A DNA stretch of 64,000 nucleotides from assembly GCF_000443995.1 (NCBI RefSeq), contig NZ_AUMC01000006.1, positions 62,001-126,000 of the forward strand. Reading direction: 5' to 3'. The position numbers and the translations under genes were made by a program. Position 1 is the stretch's first letter. Each line of letters begins with the position of its first letter. This stretch comes from Bacteriovorax sp. BAL6_X. Its GTDB lineage: Bacteria; Bdellovibrionota; Bacteriovoracia; Bacteriovoracales; Bacteriovoracaceae. Shown piece after piece: positions 1 through 9,179 of the stretch. The notes under the pieces are model-generated. The model was not told the origin of the DNA. It saw only the letters and a list, made by a program, of their open reading frames with translations, and made no database searches.

Positions 1-3000
1 CATATTGTAAATGTTCACTTACACAATGTGCACTTGAAGAAGTTAGGGATACAAATGATGTGGTAGTTAATTACCAATGTTATTTAGTTTCGAATCAACC
101 GGAGGCCCCTCTACAACAATCTTTTTACCTTTCAGCAAAAACTGCTCCTCAAAGGTACTTTGATAGTAACGGTGTCTCGAAAAAGGACTTAACATTAACA
201 GATGTAATCCTTGAGCCAAACTTAGCGCAAGAAGGGACAGCATTCGCTTATACAAGTGGAGATAAGTCAAAACCTAATAATTTGAATGATTACGTTGGCT
301 TTAATGAAATCTATGGAAGCTTTGACCTGACAAGTTCTGCAGCAAAAGCAGCAAAAGAAATTTCAGTTAATGAAGGGACAACTTATGATATCTTCGTTTC
401 AGGTGGAAATTATTCAAGTTGTTCATCTTGTGGAAATGATTACTACGCTTCAAGTTTAAAATATCTACCAAATGAGTTCACAAATGGACCAGCTGGTTAT
501 CAACCAGACCTAACCACTTCATCAAGAAAGAAGACGACAAAGTATCGTTCTGATGATTTTCTCTTTGGACGTGCCTGTTTTGTACCAGCAACAATGCTTG
601 CTTGGACACATCAACCATACGAAGACCAACAGGATCAAAGACTTAATCGTATGAAGGCGCAACACTTCATGGTTGCTAACGGTTATGATCGCGACTGGTA
701 TGGATTCAACTACGGATCAGTAATTGGATCATTCGATGGTGTAAAATGGTTTGCAGTTGGTTCAAAAAGAAGAATAAAGGCATCAAGTAATAAACTCTTT
801 TTAGCAATTAATGCAAAATTCTCTGATCAAACAGTTGAAAATAGTTATTCAGTTACAGTACAAGACTCTGTAATCAATGGCAGTACGAATATACCTACTA
901 CTGATTATCAAACAGATGGAGCGACTTGCCAGCAAGTTCATTCTTGTAACACTGATAATGAATGTGTTTCAGCACTAGGATGGGATTATGCTTGTGAGAA
1001 TATATCAACACTATCATCACCTTTTCCAAACTTTGATGTCAATGGAAACGAGATCCCACAAGAAAGTGATATTGACCGCCTGCTTTCCCTTACAGGTACA
1101 TTCTCAGGTGGAGTAAAAAGATGTGTTTACAGAGGCCGTGGAGCAGCTTGTCTTCCAGAATATAATACTGTTAACAACTCTTCTCAATCTTACACAACAG
1201 TTGGTTCTAAAAGACTACATGGTTGTTCATTTAACAATCACTGTCAGCCGCTTGAAGGTGCCAATAATGATAAATTCAATAATCGAATTTCGCGTAAAGC
1301 AACTTCACTTACTTTCCAAAATGGTCAAGTTGATACAGATGAGGACCTTGTTTCAACAGTTGGATTAGAGGCTCCTGCTATTGGCCGTCCATTTAGCTAT
1401 ATTGGTAATGAAGCTCCAAATTCAAATGCAAAGAAGAACTTACTACTAAATAATGTGAAAGGATTATGTCTACCAGGGCGCGATGCAAACTTAGAAGACA
1501 TTGTAGTCTCTATGGATCGTGAATCAGTTCTTGTTCCAGACTTTATTGGTAATATGGGAAATACAGTTACTGATTTACAAAATAACATTAACCTTAACAC
1601 ATTCCTAAGTTGTCCTACATTTGATACAACTGGTGATTACGTCGCATTTGATCGAATCAATGATGTCACAACTAGAACAGCTGACTTACAACTACTCTCT
1701 CGATCACAGAACCTAAGTACGTACTTCTTAGAAATCTTTGATGGTTTAACTAATAATGAACTTCTAAAAGATCTTGAAGATGAAGATGCGCCATACGTTG
1801 ATTCGCAAGCGCTTCCAGTAAATGCATGTCTTAGAGCTCCAGGATCAACGTGTTTTACAGACCTTGATTGCTCGGCATCTAAATTTGTCACTGATAATAC
1901 AAAGGGTGTCTCAATTGATGATCTCATAACTGCAACAAGTCAGTACGAGCTTTCATACTGGCAAACGCAGCAAGTTTGTTCACAACCTGCACGTGTTGGC
2001 GATGATGATTATGACATCAGAAATAATCGTTGTTGTACAGAGATGGGAAATACATTTAAAGTCCCAACTCTTGATATCTTTGGCAGACCTATTTCAAATG
2101 ATTCTACAATCACAAATAATGATGGTGTTGATTTAACAAGAGTACCAGGAGCAGAAATTGGCGCAAAGACTGCAACACGTTTTTCAGGTAATGTCCTGAC
2201 TGAATACGAAAGACAAACAGATGGTATCAACACTATGACAATGGCAACTAAGGATGCTGGTATTCCAGAAGCAAGTGCCTACTCTCAGTTTAAGGCCCTA
2301 TCAACTTATGGAAAGAAAATGTGTTGTAGTGAAAACTGGGTTCGAAGCTTTAACAAAGAAGTAAATGGTGGTGGACATGAGTGGGGCCCAAATAAAATGC
2401 AAGATCATGGACAAGACTCTCTTGAAGACTTTAAATGTTATAATTATGCTGATCAATCTAAGCAAGACTGTAGTGCTACCCAAGCGCAAAACACATCAAG
2501 TTGTTCACTAGTAGATATCCCAGATACAATTGCTCAAGATATCACGAAATGGCTTGGATATTTTGAATTAACAGGTATCCCTAATATCGTTATCAAAGAT
2601 CATATCTCGGGTGTTGTCGATATGGGTGATAATAAATGTAATAAGCCAATTTATCGTGATGACACAGCAACACCAGAGTATGGTGTAGACGGTTATATGA
2701 TTGCGGACACTATCGACTATGAACCATTATCAAAAGCAAACGAATTCAAGCCAGTATTTGAAAGTGATGAGTTTGCTTGTTGTATGCCAGCAGGAACTCA
2801 AATGCAGGCCGGTGATGATGCGAACCTTTGTTGTACAGGCTATATCAATCCGCAAAACAATAAGTGTCAGTTAAAGAACTATGCCAACGTATCCGCATAT
2901 ACGAATCGTTATGTATCAAGTGAACTTCAAAATCTTCCAGACTCAGACTTTGAACCAATGACTGGTCATATGAAAGATCGTGAAAAACTTGCAATCGTAG

Positions 3001-3278
3001 CATGTCAACAAAGTATGTGTGCTGATGGTTATGTAGGATTTGGTCTGGCCCATGGCCAATACGGACTTCCAGAGGAGACACTTGCTGATGCGGATGCTGC
3101 TGGTGTTGGGAATGTTAAGCGATTTATGCAGAATACTGATAAAGATAATGAATTAGGTCGCGTGGATTACTTTCTAGAAGGCCTAAAGTGGAACGCTCAC
3201 GTTTACTGTCTTCCGGCCAATGTTGCAAGTGAACTTCAAGGTTCAACACCGGCCGTTCAAGTTCTTAACTGTAATTAA
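1..3278 (+). CDS. Large Cys-rich probable secreted protein, 5' truncated
   Basis: The frame is open from base 3 to the stop at 3276-3278, with no stop before the first possible GTG at 60, so the true start lies left of the window and the N-terminus, including any signal peptide, is missing. The visible part is over 1,080 residues. It is rich in Cys, Asn, Asp, Thr and Ser, with many paired cysteines such as CSSCGNDYY, CCTEMG and CCSENW, which suggests a disulfide-bonded extracellular protein. I recognise no catalytic motif or domain family. The 3' end overlaps by 14 bases the end of the convergent acyltransferase gene. Residue composition suits an envelope or secreted protein of a predatory bacterium, but that is inference only. 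Confidence 0.85.
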   Translation, partial: YCKCSLTQCALEEVRDTNDVVVNYQCYLVSNQPEAPLQQSFYLSAKTAPQRYFDSNGVSKKDLTLTDVILEPNLAQEGTAFAYTSGDKSKPNNLNDYVGFNEIYGSFDLTSSAAKAAKEISVNEGTTYDIFVSGGNYSSCSSCGNDYYASSLKYLPNEFTNGPAGYQPDLTTSSRKKTTKYRSDDFLFGRACFVPATMLAWTHQPYEDQQDQRLNRMKAQHFMVANGYDRDWYGFNYGSVIGSFDGVKWFAVGSKRRIKASSNKLFLAINAKFSDQTVENSYSVTVQDSVINGSTNIPTTDYQTDGATCQQVHSCNTDNECVSALGWDYACENISTLSSPFPNFDVNGNEIPQESDIDRLLSLTGTFSGGVKRCVYRGRGAACLPEYNTVNNSSQSYTTVGSKRLHGCSFNNHCQPLEGANNDKFNNRISRKATSLTFQNGQVDTDEDLVSTVGLEAPAIGRPFSYIGNEAPNSNAKKNLLLNNVKGLCLPGRDANLEDIVVSMDRESVLVPDFIGNMGNTVTDLQNNINLNTFLSCPTFDTTGDYVAFDRINDVTTRTADLQLLSRSQNLSTYFLEIFDGLTNNELLKDLEDEDAPYVDSQALPVNACLRAPGSTCFTDLDCSASKFVTDNTKGVSIDDLITATSQYELSYWQTQQVCSQPARVGDDDYDIRNNRCCTEMGNTFKVPTLDIFGRPISNDSTITNNDGVDLTRVPGAEIGAKTATRFSGNVLTEYERQTDGINTMTMATKDAGIPEASAYSQFKALSTYGKKMCCSENWVRSFNKEVNGGGHEWGPNKMQDHGQDSLEDFKCYNYADQSKQDCSATQAQNTSSCSLVDIPDTIAQDITKWLGYFELTGIPNIVIKDHISGVVDMGDNKCNKPIYRDDTATPEYGVDGYMIADTIDYEPLSKANEFKPVFESDEFACCMPAGTQMQAGDDANLCCTGYINPQNNKCQLKNYANVSAYTNRYVSSELQNLPDSDFEPMTGHMKDREKLAIVACQQSMCADGYVGFGLAHGQYGLPEETLADADAAGVGNVKRFMQNTDKDNELGRVDYFLEGLKWNAHVYCLPANVASELQGSTPAVQVLNCN

Positions 3279-4281
3279 TTTTAATATCATCAATAATTTT
3301 AGCGAGGAGTGCTTTGGCCACTCCTCTATTATCCTTTGCGATAGAAGGATGAATCTTCATACAAAGACTTAGTCTACCATTAAATTCCATCGCTACAACT
3401 CCTATAGGAAAGTTCTTAGATCCAGGAGTCGTGGCAAACCAAACTTCGTCTTTTCCAAGTGACTTATAACTTTCATCTTCAACATTCCAAGCACCGATAT
3501 TTGAAAAGGTCCCAATCCAAAAATTCTTTGTTGCAGAATTTCTAGAAAGTTTGGCCATATAATTTCTACCAAATAAAACTCCGATGTGGTGAACCCACCA
3601 GAGGCCAATGTGATTGAGAGTCTTAACTTTTTCAGAAAAGCTATTTCTTATCTCTTTATAATTAGAATTTACATTTAGGCGTAATTGAACAAAAGAAGTA
3701 TGATTCTCGTAAGGATTATATTTATTTACAATCCCTCGAATATTAATCGGTAGAAGCCACGAGTAGCGCTCATTTTGACATTCAGCTTTGATGAGTGAAA
3801 AAACATGGAGATTAATAAGTTCTAAGAGGACAACATTTTGAGAGAGTTTATTTTTCTTAAGAAAGTCGTTAAAGGCCTTTGTCACATCATGACTGAGCAC
3901 CCCTACCTCAAACTCATAATTATCCTTGGGCCTAATGTCATGATGTTCTTTCCACTGCGGAGTTTTTTCAGGAGAAATATCGGTTGCTTTTAACGCTAGT
4001 TTCACGTGTTGCCAAAATGATATCTTCTTCTTGTAATTAGAATAAACCGGCCCTCTTTTGGCCCCTAACTGAGTAAGATAATATGGTATAGAAGCACTTC
4101 CATCCATCAAAGAGTGCGAGTACTCGAAATACTCAGGTGACAAGAGACTCCCCTCATGCCACTTTGCTCGGCCAATAACACATTGATCGTTTTCTCCCCT
4201 TTCTTTTAATAATTCATACCAAACACCGACCCAGTCTCGGCCAAAGTAGCGTTTTGATAAGATATTAAAGGGCCAGATCAC
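3265..4281 (-). CDS. CoA-dependent acyltransferase superfamily protein (condensation/CAT fold)
   Basis: A 338-residue protein starting at a GTG that overlaps the upstream stop as GTGA, with AAGGAAG six bases before it. It contains HSLMDG near residues 56-61, an exact match to the HxxxDG catalytic motif of the CAT/condensation/wax-ester-synthase superfamily, where His is the general base. A later FSNIGAW segment (about residues 262-268) resembles the SNxG motif of alcohol acetyltransferase and condensation domains. No carrier-protein or adenylation domain is attached, so it probably acts on a free acyl-CoA or acyl-ACP. It is the last gene of a three-gene operon with two GNAT-like proteins. The substrate cannot be told from sequence. 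Confidence 0.7.
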   Translation of the reverse strand: MIWPFNILSKRYFGRDWVGVWYELLKERGENDQCVIGRAKWHEGSLLSPEYFEYSHSLMDGSASIPYYLTQLGAKRGPVYSNYKKKISFWQHVKLALKATDISPEKTPQWKEHHDIRPKDNYEFEVGVLSHDVTKAFNDFLKKNKLSQNVVLLELINLHVFSLIKAECQNERYSWLLPINIRGIVNKYNPYENHTSFVQLRLNVNSNYKEIRNSFSEKVKTLNHIGLWWVHHIGVLFGRNYMAKLSRNSATKNFWIGTFSNIGAWNVEDESYKSLGKDEVWFATTPGSKNFPIGVVAMEFNGRLSLCMKIHPSIAKDNRGVAKALLAKIIDDIKINYS

Positions 4282-5363
4282 AGAAGACTTCCTTCAAAAC
4301 GAAATGACCTTTTAGGCCACAGTCCTTGATTCTCGTCGCTGTGAATTTCAAACATATGTCCAGTATTCTCAACGACTACCCCGTCAATTAATGGTGAAAA
4401 CGCAATTGCATCCTGACCTGTATAGAGATTACAAATATGATATTGATTTAAAATTTTAGAATCTTTCAAGTATTTAATGATAGCTGAAATAATATCTTTT
4501 CTCGTATCATTACTCATTTGTGATTCAAAACAAAGATATTGTATTTCTAATGTTTTTAAAATTCCATTATCGACCTTAGGTCTTCCCATCATTTCAACTA
4601 TATTAGTTAAAAACTTCTTAGCGATTTTTAAATTATATAATTTATAAGAGCGTCCAAGATCACGATTTGAAATCATAAAGATTGATAAAAGCTCGTTACC
4701 ATCAAAAACACCATAATAAGAACTACCTTCAACATCATCTATCTCTTCCATCAAATCTAAATTATGGGCCTCTTGGCCATAGAATTTTAAAAAGTCAGAA
4801 TATGAAATCTCTTTAACATTATAAAATGTTGGATTAAAAACAGCAGGGATTACAATGGAGTAAACATGATAATTATTAATATAACGATAATTATAACCAC
4901 GGCCACCTTTTGTTAAAGAAGCAATGGCCTTTTCATTATCTGAGAGAATAGCTGTGTAGGCCATCTCACAACGTAGATCATCTGAGAGCTTAGGCAAAGC
5001 AGAGATAACATCGGCAAAACACTTCCTCCATTGGACTTTTGCGCGACGTCCACCTTGAGGTGAAACTCTTAGGTCACAAAAGTAGGCCACTGGACGATAA
5101 ATACCATCAACATAGCGTAGGTGTCGTACAATTGTTCCGACTCCACAAATACTTAAATTTTCATTTAGAAATAAGAAAGTCCAAAAGTGATTGCCTCTTC
5201 TTTCATAAAACCTGAAAAAGTCATCGCCGCGATCAAAAGACAATGCCTCATCTCCAGTTTCCATATGAATATCTTTATAGAAATTTAAGATCCCTTCGTT
5301 ATCTTCTCTAGTTGCCAGCCTTATATGTGAGTAAGGGGCAACGACCTCTTCCAAGGTCAACAT
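4278..5363 (-). CDS. GNAT-like N-acyltransferase family protein
   Basis: A 361-residue protein with AAGGAG seven bases before its ATG. The N-terminus (IRLATREDNEGILNFYKDI) has the beta-alpha opening of GNAT acetyltransferases. The stretch around residues 85-125 (CGVGTIVRHLRYVDG, then CDLRVSPQGGRRAKVQWRK) looks like GNAT strands 4-5 and the acyl-CoA pyrophosphate loop, in a divergent R/Q-x-x-G-x-G/A form. The C-terminal half may be a second, degenerate GNAT-like domain. It overlaps the downstream condensation-type acyltransferase gene by 4 bases, so the two are probably translationally coupled. Substrate unknown. Confidence 0.6.
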   Translation of the reverse strand: MLTLEEVVAPYSHIRLATREDNEGILNFYKDIHMETGDEALSFDRGDDFFRFYERRGNHFWTFLFLNENLSICGVGTIVRHLRYVDGIYRPVAYFCDLRVSPQGGRRAKVQWRKCFADVISALPKLSDDLRCEMAYTAILSDNEKAIASLTKGGRGYNYRYINNYHVYSIVIPAVFNPTFYNVKEISYSDFLKFYGQEAHNLDLMEEIDDVEGSSYYGVFDGNELLSIFMISNRDLGRSYKLYNLKIAKKFLTNIVEMMGRPKVDNGILKTLEIQYLCFESQMSNDTRKDIISAIIKYLKDSKILNQYHICNLYTGQDAIAFSPLIDGVVVENTGHMFEIHSDENQGLWPKRSFRFEGSLL

Positions 5364-5386
5364 ACAAACGCTCCTTGCTAGCGAGA

Positions 5387-6058
5387 CTAGCTATAAGATT
5401 TAACTTTTTTGATTGAGCGGGCCTTTAGTAGTCTCTTTAAAAGGAACATGACAATGCGTCCAAATGAAAGGTGTACATTCATCATAGTTCCATACTCAAT
5501 CACTTCATCATCAGGCTCACTCATACCAGGTAGCATTTTAGTGTAACCTTTATAAAGTCTAAACGGACGTATTGTATTATAAATCTCTCCAAGCTTTGGC
5601 TTGGCACTTGAGTATGCGTAAATATAAAAATTGCGTCCCATACGAGATGCTTCAATATACATCATTAACCAGAAGTAAACTCCTAGCATACGACAACGTT
5701 GATAACGTGACATCCAAAGCGCCGTTGCTTCAAATAAATCATTTTCAAAATCCGGCACGTCTTTTTGTAATTTTGCTAAGGCCTCGTCAGGTAAGCTTTT
5801 AACAACACGAGAATCACTTCCCAGCGCGAAAGTAAAACCACCACACATTAGCCCGTGTTTATTAAACAAAGCAAATGTCTTATTTCTAGCAAGAAAATCT
5901 AAAGGAAATTTAACACCTATTCTTTGGTATGCGAGTTGCTGAAACTCTTGTAACTCATCAAGCTCATTTATGCACCTAAGCTCCGAGCGATAAACACGCT
6001 TAACACGACGCCCCGTTCCAACAATAACACCTGGCAATACAGCTAATTGTCTAATCAT
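5387..6058 (-). CDS. Putative acyltransferase-like protein (N-acyl amino acid synthase/GNAT-like)
   Basis: A 223-residue basic protein, first gene of the three-gene minus-strand operon, with AGGAGAGAG a few bases upstream of its ATG. Segments such as LDELQEFQQLAYQRIGV, FALFNKHGLMCGGFTFAL and the long helical stretch near residues 110-145 resemble the autoinducer-synthase/N-acyl amino acid synthase branch of the GNAT fold. I cannot see a decisive motif. The gap to the next gene is 23 bases. The C-terminus (MFLLKRLLKARSIKKVKS) is strongly basic and could bind a membrane surface. The neighbours argue for a role in acyl transfer, perhaps making a small acylated metabolite or lipid. Confidence 0.45.
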   Translation of the reverse strand: MIRQLAVLPGVIVGTGRRVKRVYRSELRCINELDELQEFQQLAYQRIGVKFPLDFLARNKTFALFNKHGLMCGGFTFALGSDSRVVKSLPDEALAKLQKDVPDFENDLFEATALWMSRYQRCRMLGVYFWLMMYIEASRMGRNFYIYAYSSAKPKLGEIYNTIRPFRLYKGYTKMLPGMSEPDDEVIEYGTMMNVHLSFGRIVMFLLKRLLKARSIKKVKSYS

Positions 6059-6395
6059 TACTCTCTCCTGTTAGAGTTTTTGATGGGGACATCTTAGAAA
6101 TAAGCTTAAGCATCAGTAAAATCACAAAAGATTATTAAAATTTCCCCAAGTTCATCCTGCAAACTAATAATACCTATAAATTTGCACCCTTAGAAAGGGC
6201 CTGGTGAAATCTTATTCAATTTCTAACAACAGTTTTTAGAAATTCCGTCAAAAGAATAATATTTACAACAATTATTAGTGTCATTGTGCCACCTTGCGAA
6301 TATGTCCACTCTTGAATAATTTCAGTATTTAACGCTATACGACATGACTTGCATCTACACCATTGTTAGATTTCCCAATTCACAAAAGGAGCAAA
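6059..6395. other. Divergent intergenic region
   Basis: 337 bases between two divergently transcribed genes. It must hold the promoters of the acyltransferase operon (leftward) and the S41-like protease (rightward). It is AT-rich and I see no ORF with a ribosome binding site, no tRNA and no strong hairpin. Confidence 0.4.
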
Positions 6396-8177
6396 ATGAA
6401 GACGATAATGTCCCTACTACTATTAAGTTTCATGGCCGTCTCTAGCTATGGAGCACAAATTAATAAATCAGCATTTTCTGGCAAGAATTTCTGGTATATC
6501 GATCAAATCGATCGAGTTGAGATTATTACTGACCTATATAAGCAGACAAAAGCTGAATACGCCTTATGGGAAGTAAAGAAGAAGCGCATCGGTGTAGATG
6601 GTGATAAGATATTCAATGAAGCAATTGAAGCCGAAAAGGCCATCGCTGATGTTGATGATGCTCTTTCACAGTCTAGAAGCAATATGGAATTCTATGACCG
6701 TGCAAGAAGACTAATTGCGAACTTTCAAGATACGCACTTTGGACTTAGCACTCATATTGCACCTCCTTGGATTGTATCAGGTTTTAATACAAAGCTAGTT
6801 GAAGATAGCGGAAAGGTTATCATCGCATCTAAGTATTCAAAGGTAATTGAGAAGTCAGTAATTGAAACACAAAACTACTACCTTAATAAGATTGAATTAG
6901 GTGACGAACTTATTAGTGTTGATGGTGTTAAGGTTAGTGACGCTATTGATGCTCTTATGCCATATATCGATGCTTCAAGCCCAGCGTTTGCAAAATCACG
7001 TGCAGCGGCGATGTTAATTGAGCGCTATTTCTTATACCCAACAAAACCATACTTTGACATTGAGTTTAAAAGTGCAAAAACAAAAGAAACTCATAAAGTT
7101 CGTCTACCTTTATACTACTCAGGTGACACAAGTATCGTAAGAAAGAAAGATATCTCTTTCTATCTCGATCAAAAAGGCTTCTTAAAACTTAAGGAGCTAC
7201 GCTTTAAATGGGATAATCAAAGAAGAACTTTCGTAAAAGATACAAGCCTAAAAGTAGAAACTCTCCCAGAAGGTTTACCAAAAGGAGCAATTGAGCTAGA
7301 GAATTGGACATCTGCAAATGGTGGAGGAAGTCCAATAGTTCGCTCTGCTCTAATTCTGAAAGAAGCAAAAGCTTACGCTTATATGCAAGTTAACTCTTTT
7401 TCTGTATCAACAGTATACTTTAAAGGTGAGAAACTTTCTTTCATTGAGGCCCTAAGAAAAAATATCAAATTTTTTAAGGCGCAAAACCTAGATCTAATTC
7501 TAGATATTAGAAATAACGGTGGTGGAAATGGTAGTTACCCAGCTCAACTTCTGGCCATGTTAACAGAGCAAACTCAAGCATACCCTAACGCAACTTGGGC
7601 CTCAGCAGTAACTCGTTATATGAGACAACTTATTGAGTACTACGGAGTTGAAGAAATCTTTAAAGATATTGGTGGAAGCGATTGGACAATGCAATCAGAT
7701 GCATTCTTTGAAGCAGCAAATGAAGGTAGAACTCTTTCACGTGCAACTCAAAACTATGACATTACAGCAGACCCACTAGTTGGTGGATTTGACGGTAAGG
7801 TTGTTGCCCTAGTTTCTCCAAATTGTATTTCAGCTTGTGATATTACAAGTATCTTATTACAAGGCTCAAAAAGAGCGAAATTAATCGGAACTCATGCAAA
7901 TGGCACTGGTGCTGGATACCGATCAAATGACGTGTATAACACGCAATTTAAGGACCGCTACAACGTATTTTCGACTCAGATTCCAAATATGCTATTTGGA
8001 TACGGAGTTCAGGGCCATCAATTTGGAGACCTACTAGGAATCGACTCTGCTTATGAGTTAAATTCTGAAAACGTTCCAGTTCAAGCAGACATAAAATATG
8101 TTGAGACCAAAGAGGACTTAACAAACTACATGTCAGGTTGGATTGAAAAAGCAATTGAAGTTTTAAACGCTGAATAA
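6396..8177 (+). CDS. Secreted S41-family (C-terminal processing peptidase-like) protein
   Basis: I chose the ATG at 6396 because AAAAGGAG lies just before it and it begins a classical signal peptide (MKTIMSLLLLSFMAVSSYGA); a TTG 33 bases upstream has neither. The mature protein has a PDZ-like segment near residues 160-190 (ELGDELISVDGVKVSDAI). The S41 core follows: LDLILDIRNNGGGNG, then VALVSPNCISACDI, where Ser479 sits where the catalytic serine is expected, then IGTHANGTGAG. In Prc/CtpA-type enzymes the catalytic Lys lies 25 residues after the Ser, in a GKG motif; here that position is Thr504 (GTG). It may therefore use other residues, like S41 branches without the dyad, or be inactive. It is followed by a bidirectional terminator. 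Confidence 0.8.
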   Translation: MKTIMSLLLLSFMAVSSYGAQINKSAFSGKNFWYIDQIDRVEIITDLYKQTKAEYALWEVKKKRIGVDGDKIFNEAIEAEKAIADVDDALSQSRSNMEFYDRARRLIANFQDTHFGLSTHIAPPWIVSGFNTKLVEDSGKVIIASKYSKVIEKSVIETQNYYLNKIELGDELISVDGVKVSDAIDALMPYIDASSPAFAKSRAAAMLIERYFLYPTKPYFDIEFKSAKTKETHKVRLPLYYSGDTSIVRKKDISFYLDQKGFLKLKELRFKWDNQRRTFVKDTSLKVETLPEGLPKGAIELENWTSANGGGSPIVRSALILKEAKAYAYMQVNSFSVSTVYFKGEKLSFIEALRKNIKFFKAQNLDLILDIRNNGGGNGSYPAQLLAMLTEQTQAYPNATWASAVTRYMRQLIEYYGVEEIFKDIGGSDWTMQSDAFFEAANEGRTLSRATQNYDITADPLVGGFDGKVVALVSPNCISACDITSILLQGSKRAKLIGTHANGTGAGYRSNDVYNTQFKDRYNVFSTQIPNMLFGYGVQGHQFGDLLGIDSAYELNSENVPVQADIKYVETKEDLTNYMSGWIEKAIEVLNAE

Positions 8178-8178
8178 T

Positions 8179-8211
8179 AAAAAACCAAGGCCACGTTACT
8201 TGCGTGGCCTT
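8179..8211 (-). terminator. Bidirectional hairpin terminator
   Basis: Stem AAGGCCACG (8187-8195), loop of 7, stem CGTGGCCTT (8203-8211). On the minus strand it is followed by a run of six T's. It covers the last codons of the methyltransferase gene and lies between two convergent genes, so it probably ends transcription from both sides. Confidence 0.7.
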
Positions 8212-9023
8212 ATAAACATTCCAATTTCTCTACGGTGTGAAGGAAGATGACAAACAGAAACTTCGTACTTCTTATCATCAGTAAATACCTTAATCCATTC
8301 ATCAATTTTTTTAAGATCATTTATTACAGGTGTCTTAATTGTTAGGAAAGCACCTTTAATATTCTTATAAAAATCCATAATACGACGAGACTGATTTGTA
8401 TTGAGGTCTCCATTGAGGTTTAAGTCAGAAATGAGCCAATCACAATGCTTTGGTAACTGGGCCCTCGTAACATCAAAGACACTCTTTTTAATATGTGAAA
8501 ATTGCTCTCCAAATTTTGACTCGATAATTGGTGACATAAGAGCGGGGTCGACAGATACAAGTTTTGCACCTCTTTCAAGAACATAGTAAGAAATCCCCCC
8601 TGGAGCACTACCTATTTCAATAACTTGATCGGCAGAAGTTATTTCCACTTCAAATAGCCTAAATGCCTGACAGGCCTTATGAAAGGCCCTGGCCGGAACT
8701 TCATCACTAATTACACTCTCATCAATGGAGTACGTATCAACTGGCGTCTTAATAGTCTTAAAGTGCCAAAATTGATTTTCACCAACATTAGTATATTCAC
8801 CTTCAACAGGTTCTTGATTGTATTTATTAATGAATATGGCCTGCCTACGAGCAAAAACAACAGGCCTATTTACAAGCTGTGCTTCATAATCTTTAGGGCC
8901 CTTCATACTCACAAACTCTTTATTCGAAAAGCTTAGATGAAGCTCTGGATGCTTTAGCTTTATTTCCTCTAAGAGAAGGTCCTTAAGCTTTGGATGGTAG
9001 AAGAATAGGTAAAATGCGTTCAT
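8196..9023 (-). CDS. RlmM/FtsJ-type SAM-dependent RNA methyltransferase
   Basis: From the ATG at 9023 the protein is 275 residues. It begins MNAFYLFFYHPKLKDLLLEEI, similar in layout to the N-terminus of the 23S rRNA 2'-O-ribose methyltransferase RlmM ([20 protein letters not shown] in E. coli, from memory). The frame extends upstream to a TTG at 9125, but that extra part looks like translated leader; neither start has a clear ribosome binding site. The C-terminal half has the Rossmann SAM motif VIEIGSAPGGISYYVLERGA, an acidic residue (VDPAL), DWLISDLNL with a likely catalytic Asp, and a Lys in FLTIKTP, as in FtsJ-type K-D-K-E enzymes. Substrate is inferred from the family; C2498 specificity is unproven. 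Confidence 0.7.
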   Translation of the reverse strand: MNAFYLFFYHPKLKDLLLEEIKLKHPELHLSFSNKEFVSMKGPKDYEAQLVNRPVVFARRQAIFINKYNQEPVEGEYTNVGENQFWHFKTIKTPVDTYSIDESVISDEVPARAFHKACQAFRLFEVEITSADQVIEIGSAPGGISYYVLERGAKLVSVDPALMSPIIESKFGEQFSHIKKSVFDVTRAQLPKHCDWLISDLNLNGDLNTNQSRRIMDFYKNIKGAFLTIKTPVINDLKKIDEWIKVFTDDKKYEVSVCHLPSHRREIGMFIRPRK

Positions 9024-9131
9024 GGAAGAAATATTAACATGAATAGCTGCTACGGGATACAACAACCAAATTCTTAATAAAATTCTAATAAATAGAGCTA
9101 ATTTATACTTTGAAAATAATATCAAAATCTG

Positions 9132-9165
9132 CCAAAAATATAAGACGCCCTCAAAAAGGGCGTCT
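9132..9165 (-). terminator. Rho-independent terminator
   Basis: Stem AGACGCCC (9143-9150), 7-base loop, stem GGGCGTCT (9158-9165), followed on the minus strand by a TATATTTTTGG tract. It lies 15 bases past the stop of the 9180-11258 gene. Confidence 0.8.
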
Positions 9166-9179
9166 ATAAATTTACCAAA

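Noticed and set aside
9024-9125. Longer N-terminus of the RlmM-like methyltransferase
   Set aside because: The added 34 residues are hydrophobic, not like the family N-terminus, and have no ribosome binding site; kept only as an alternative.
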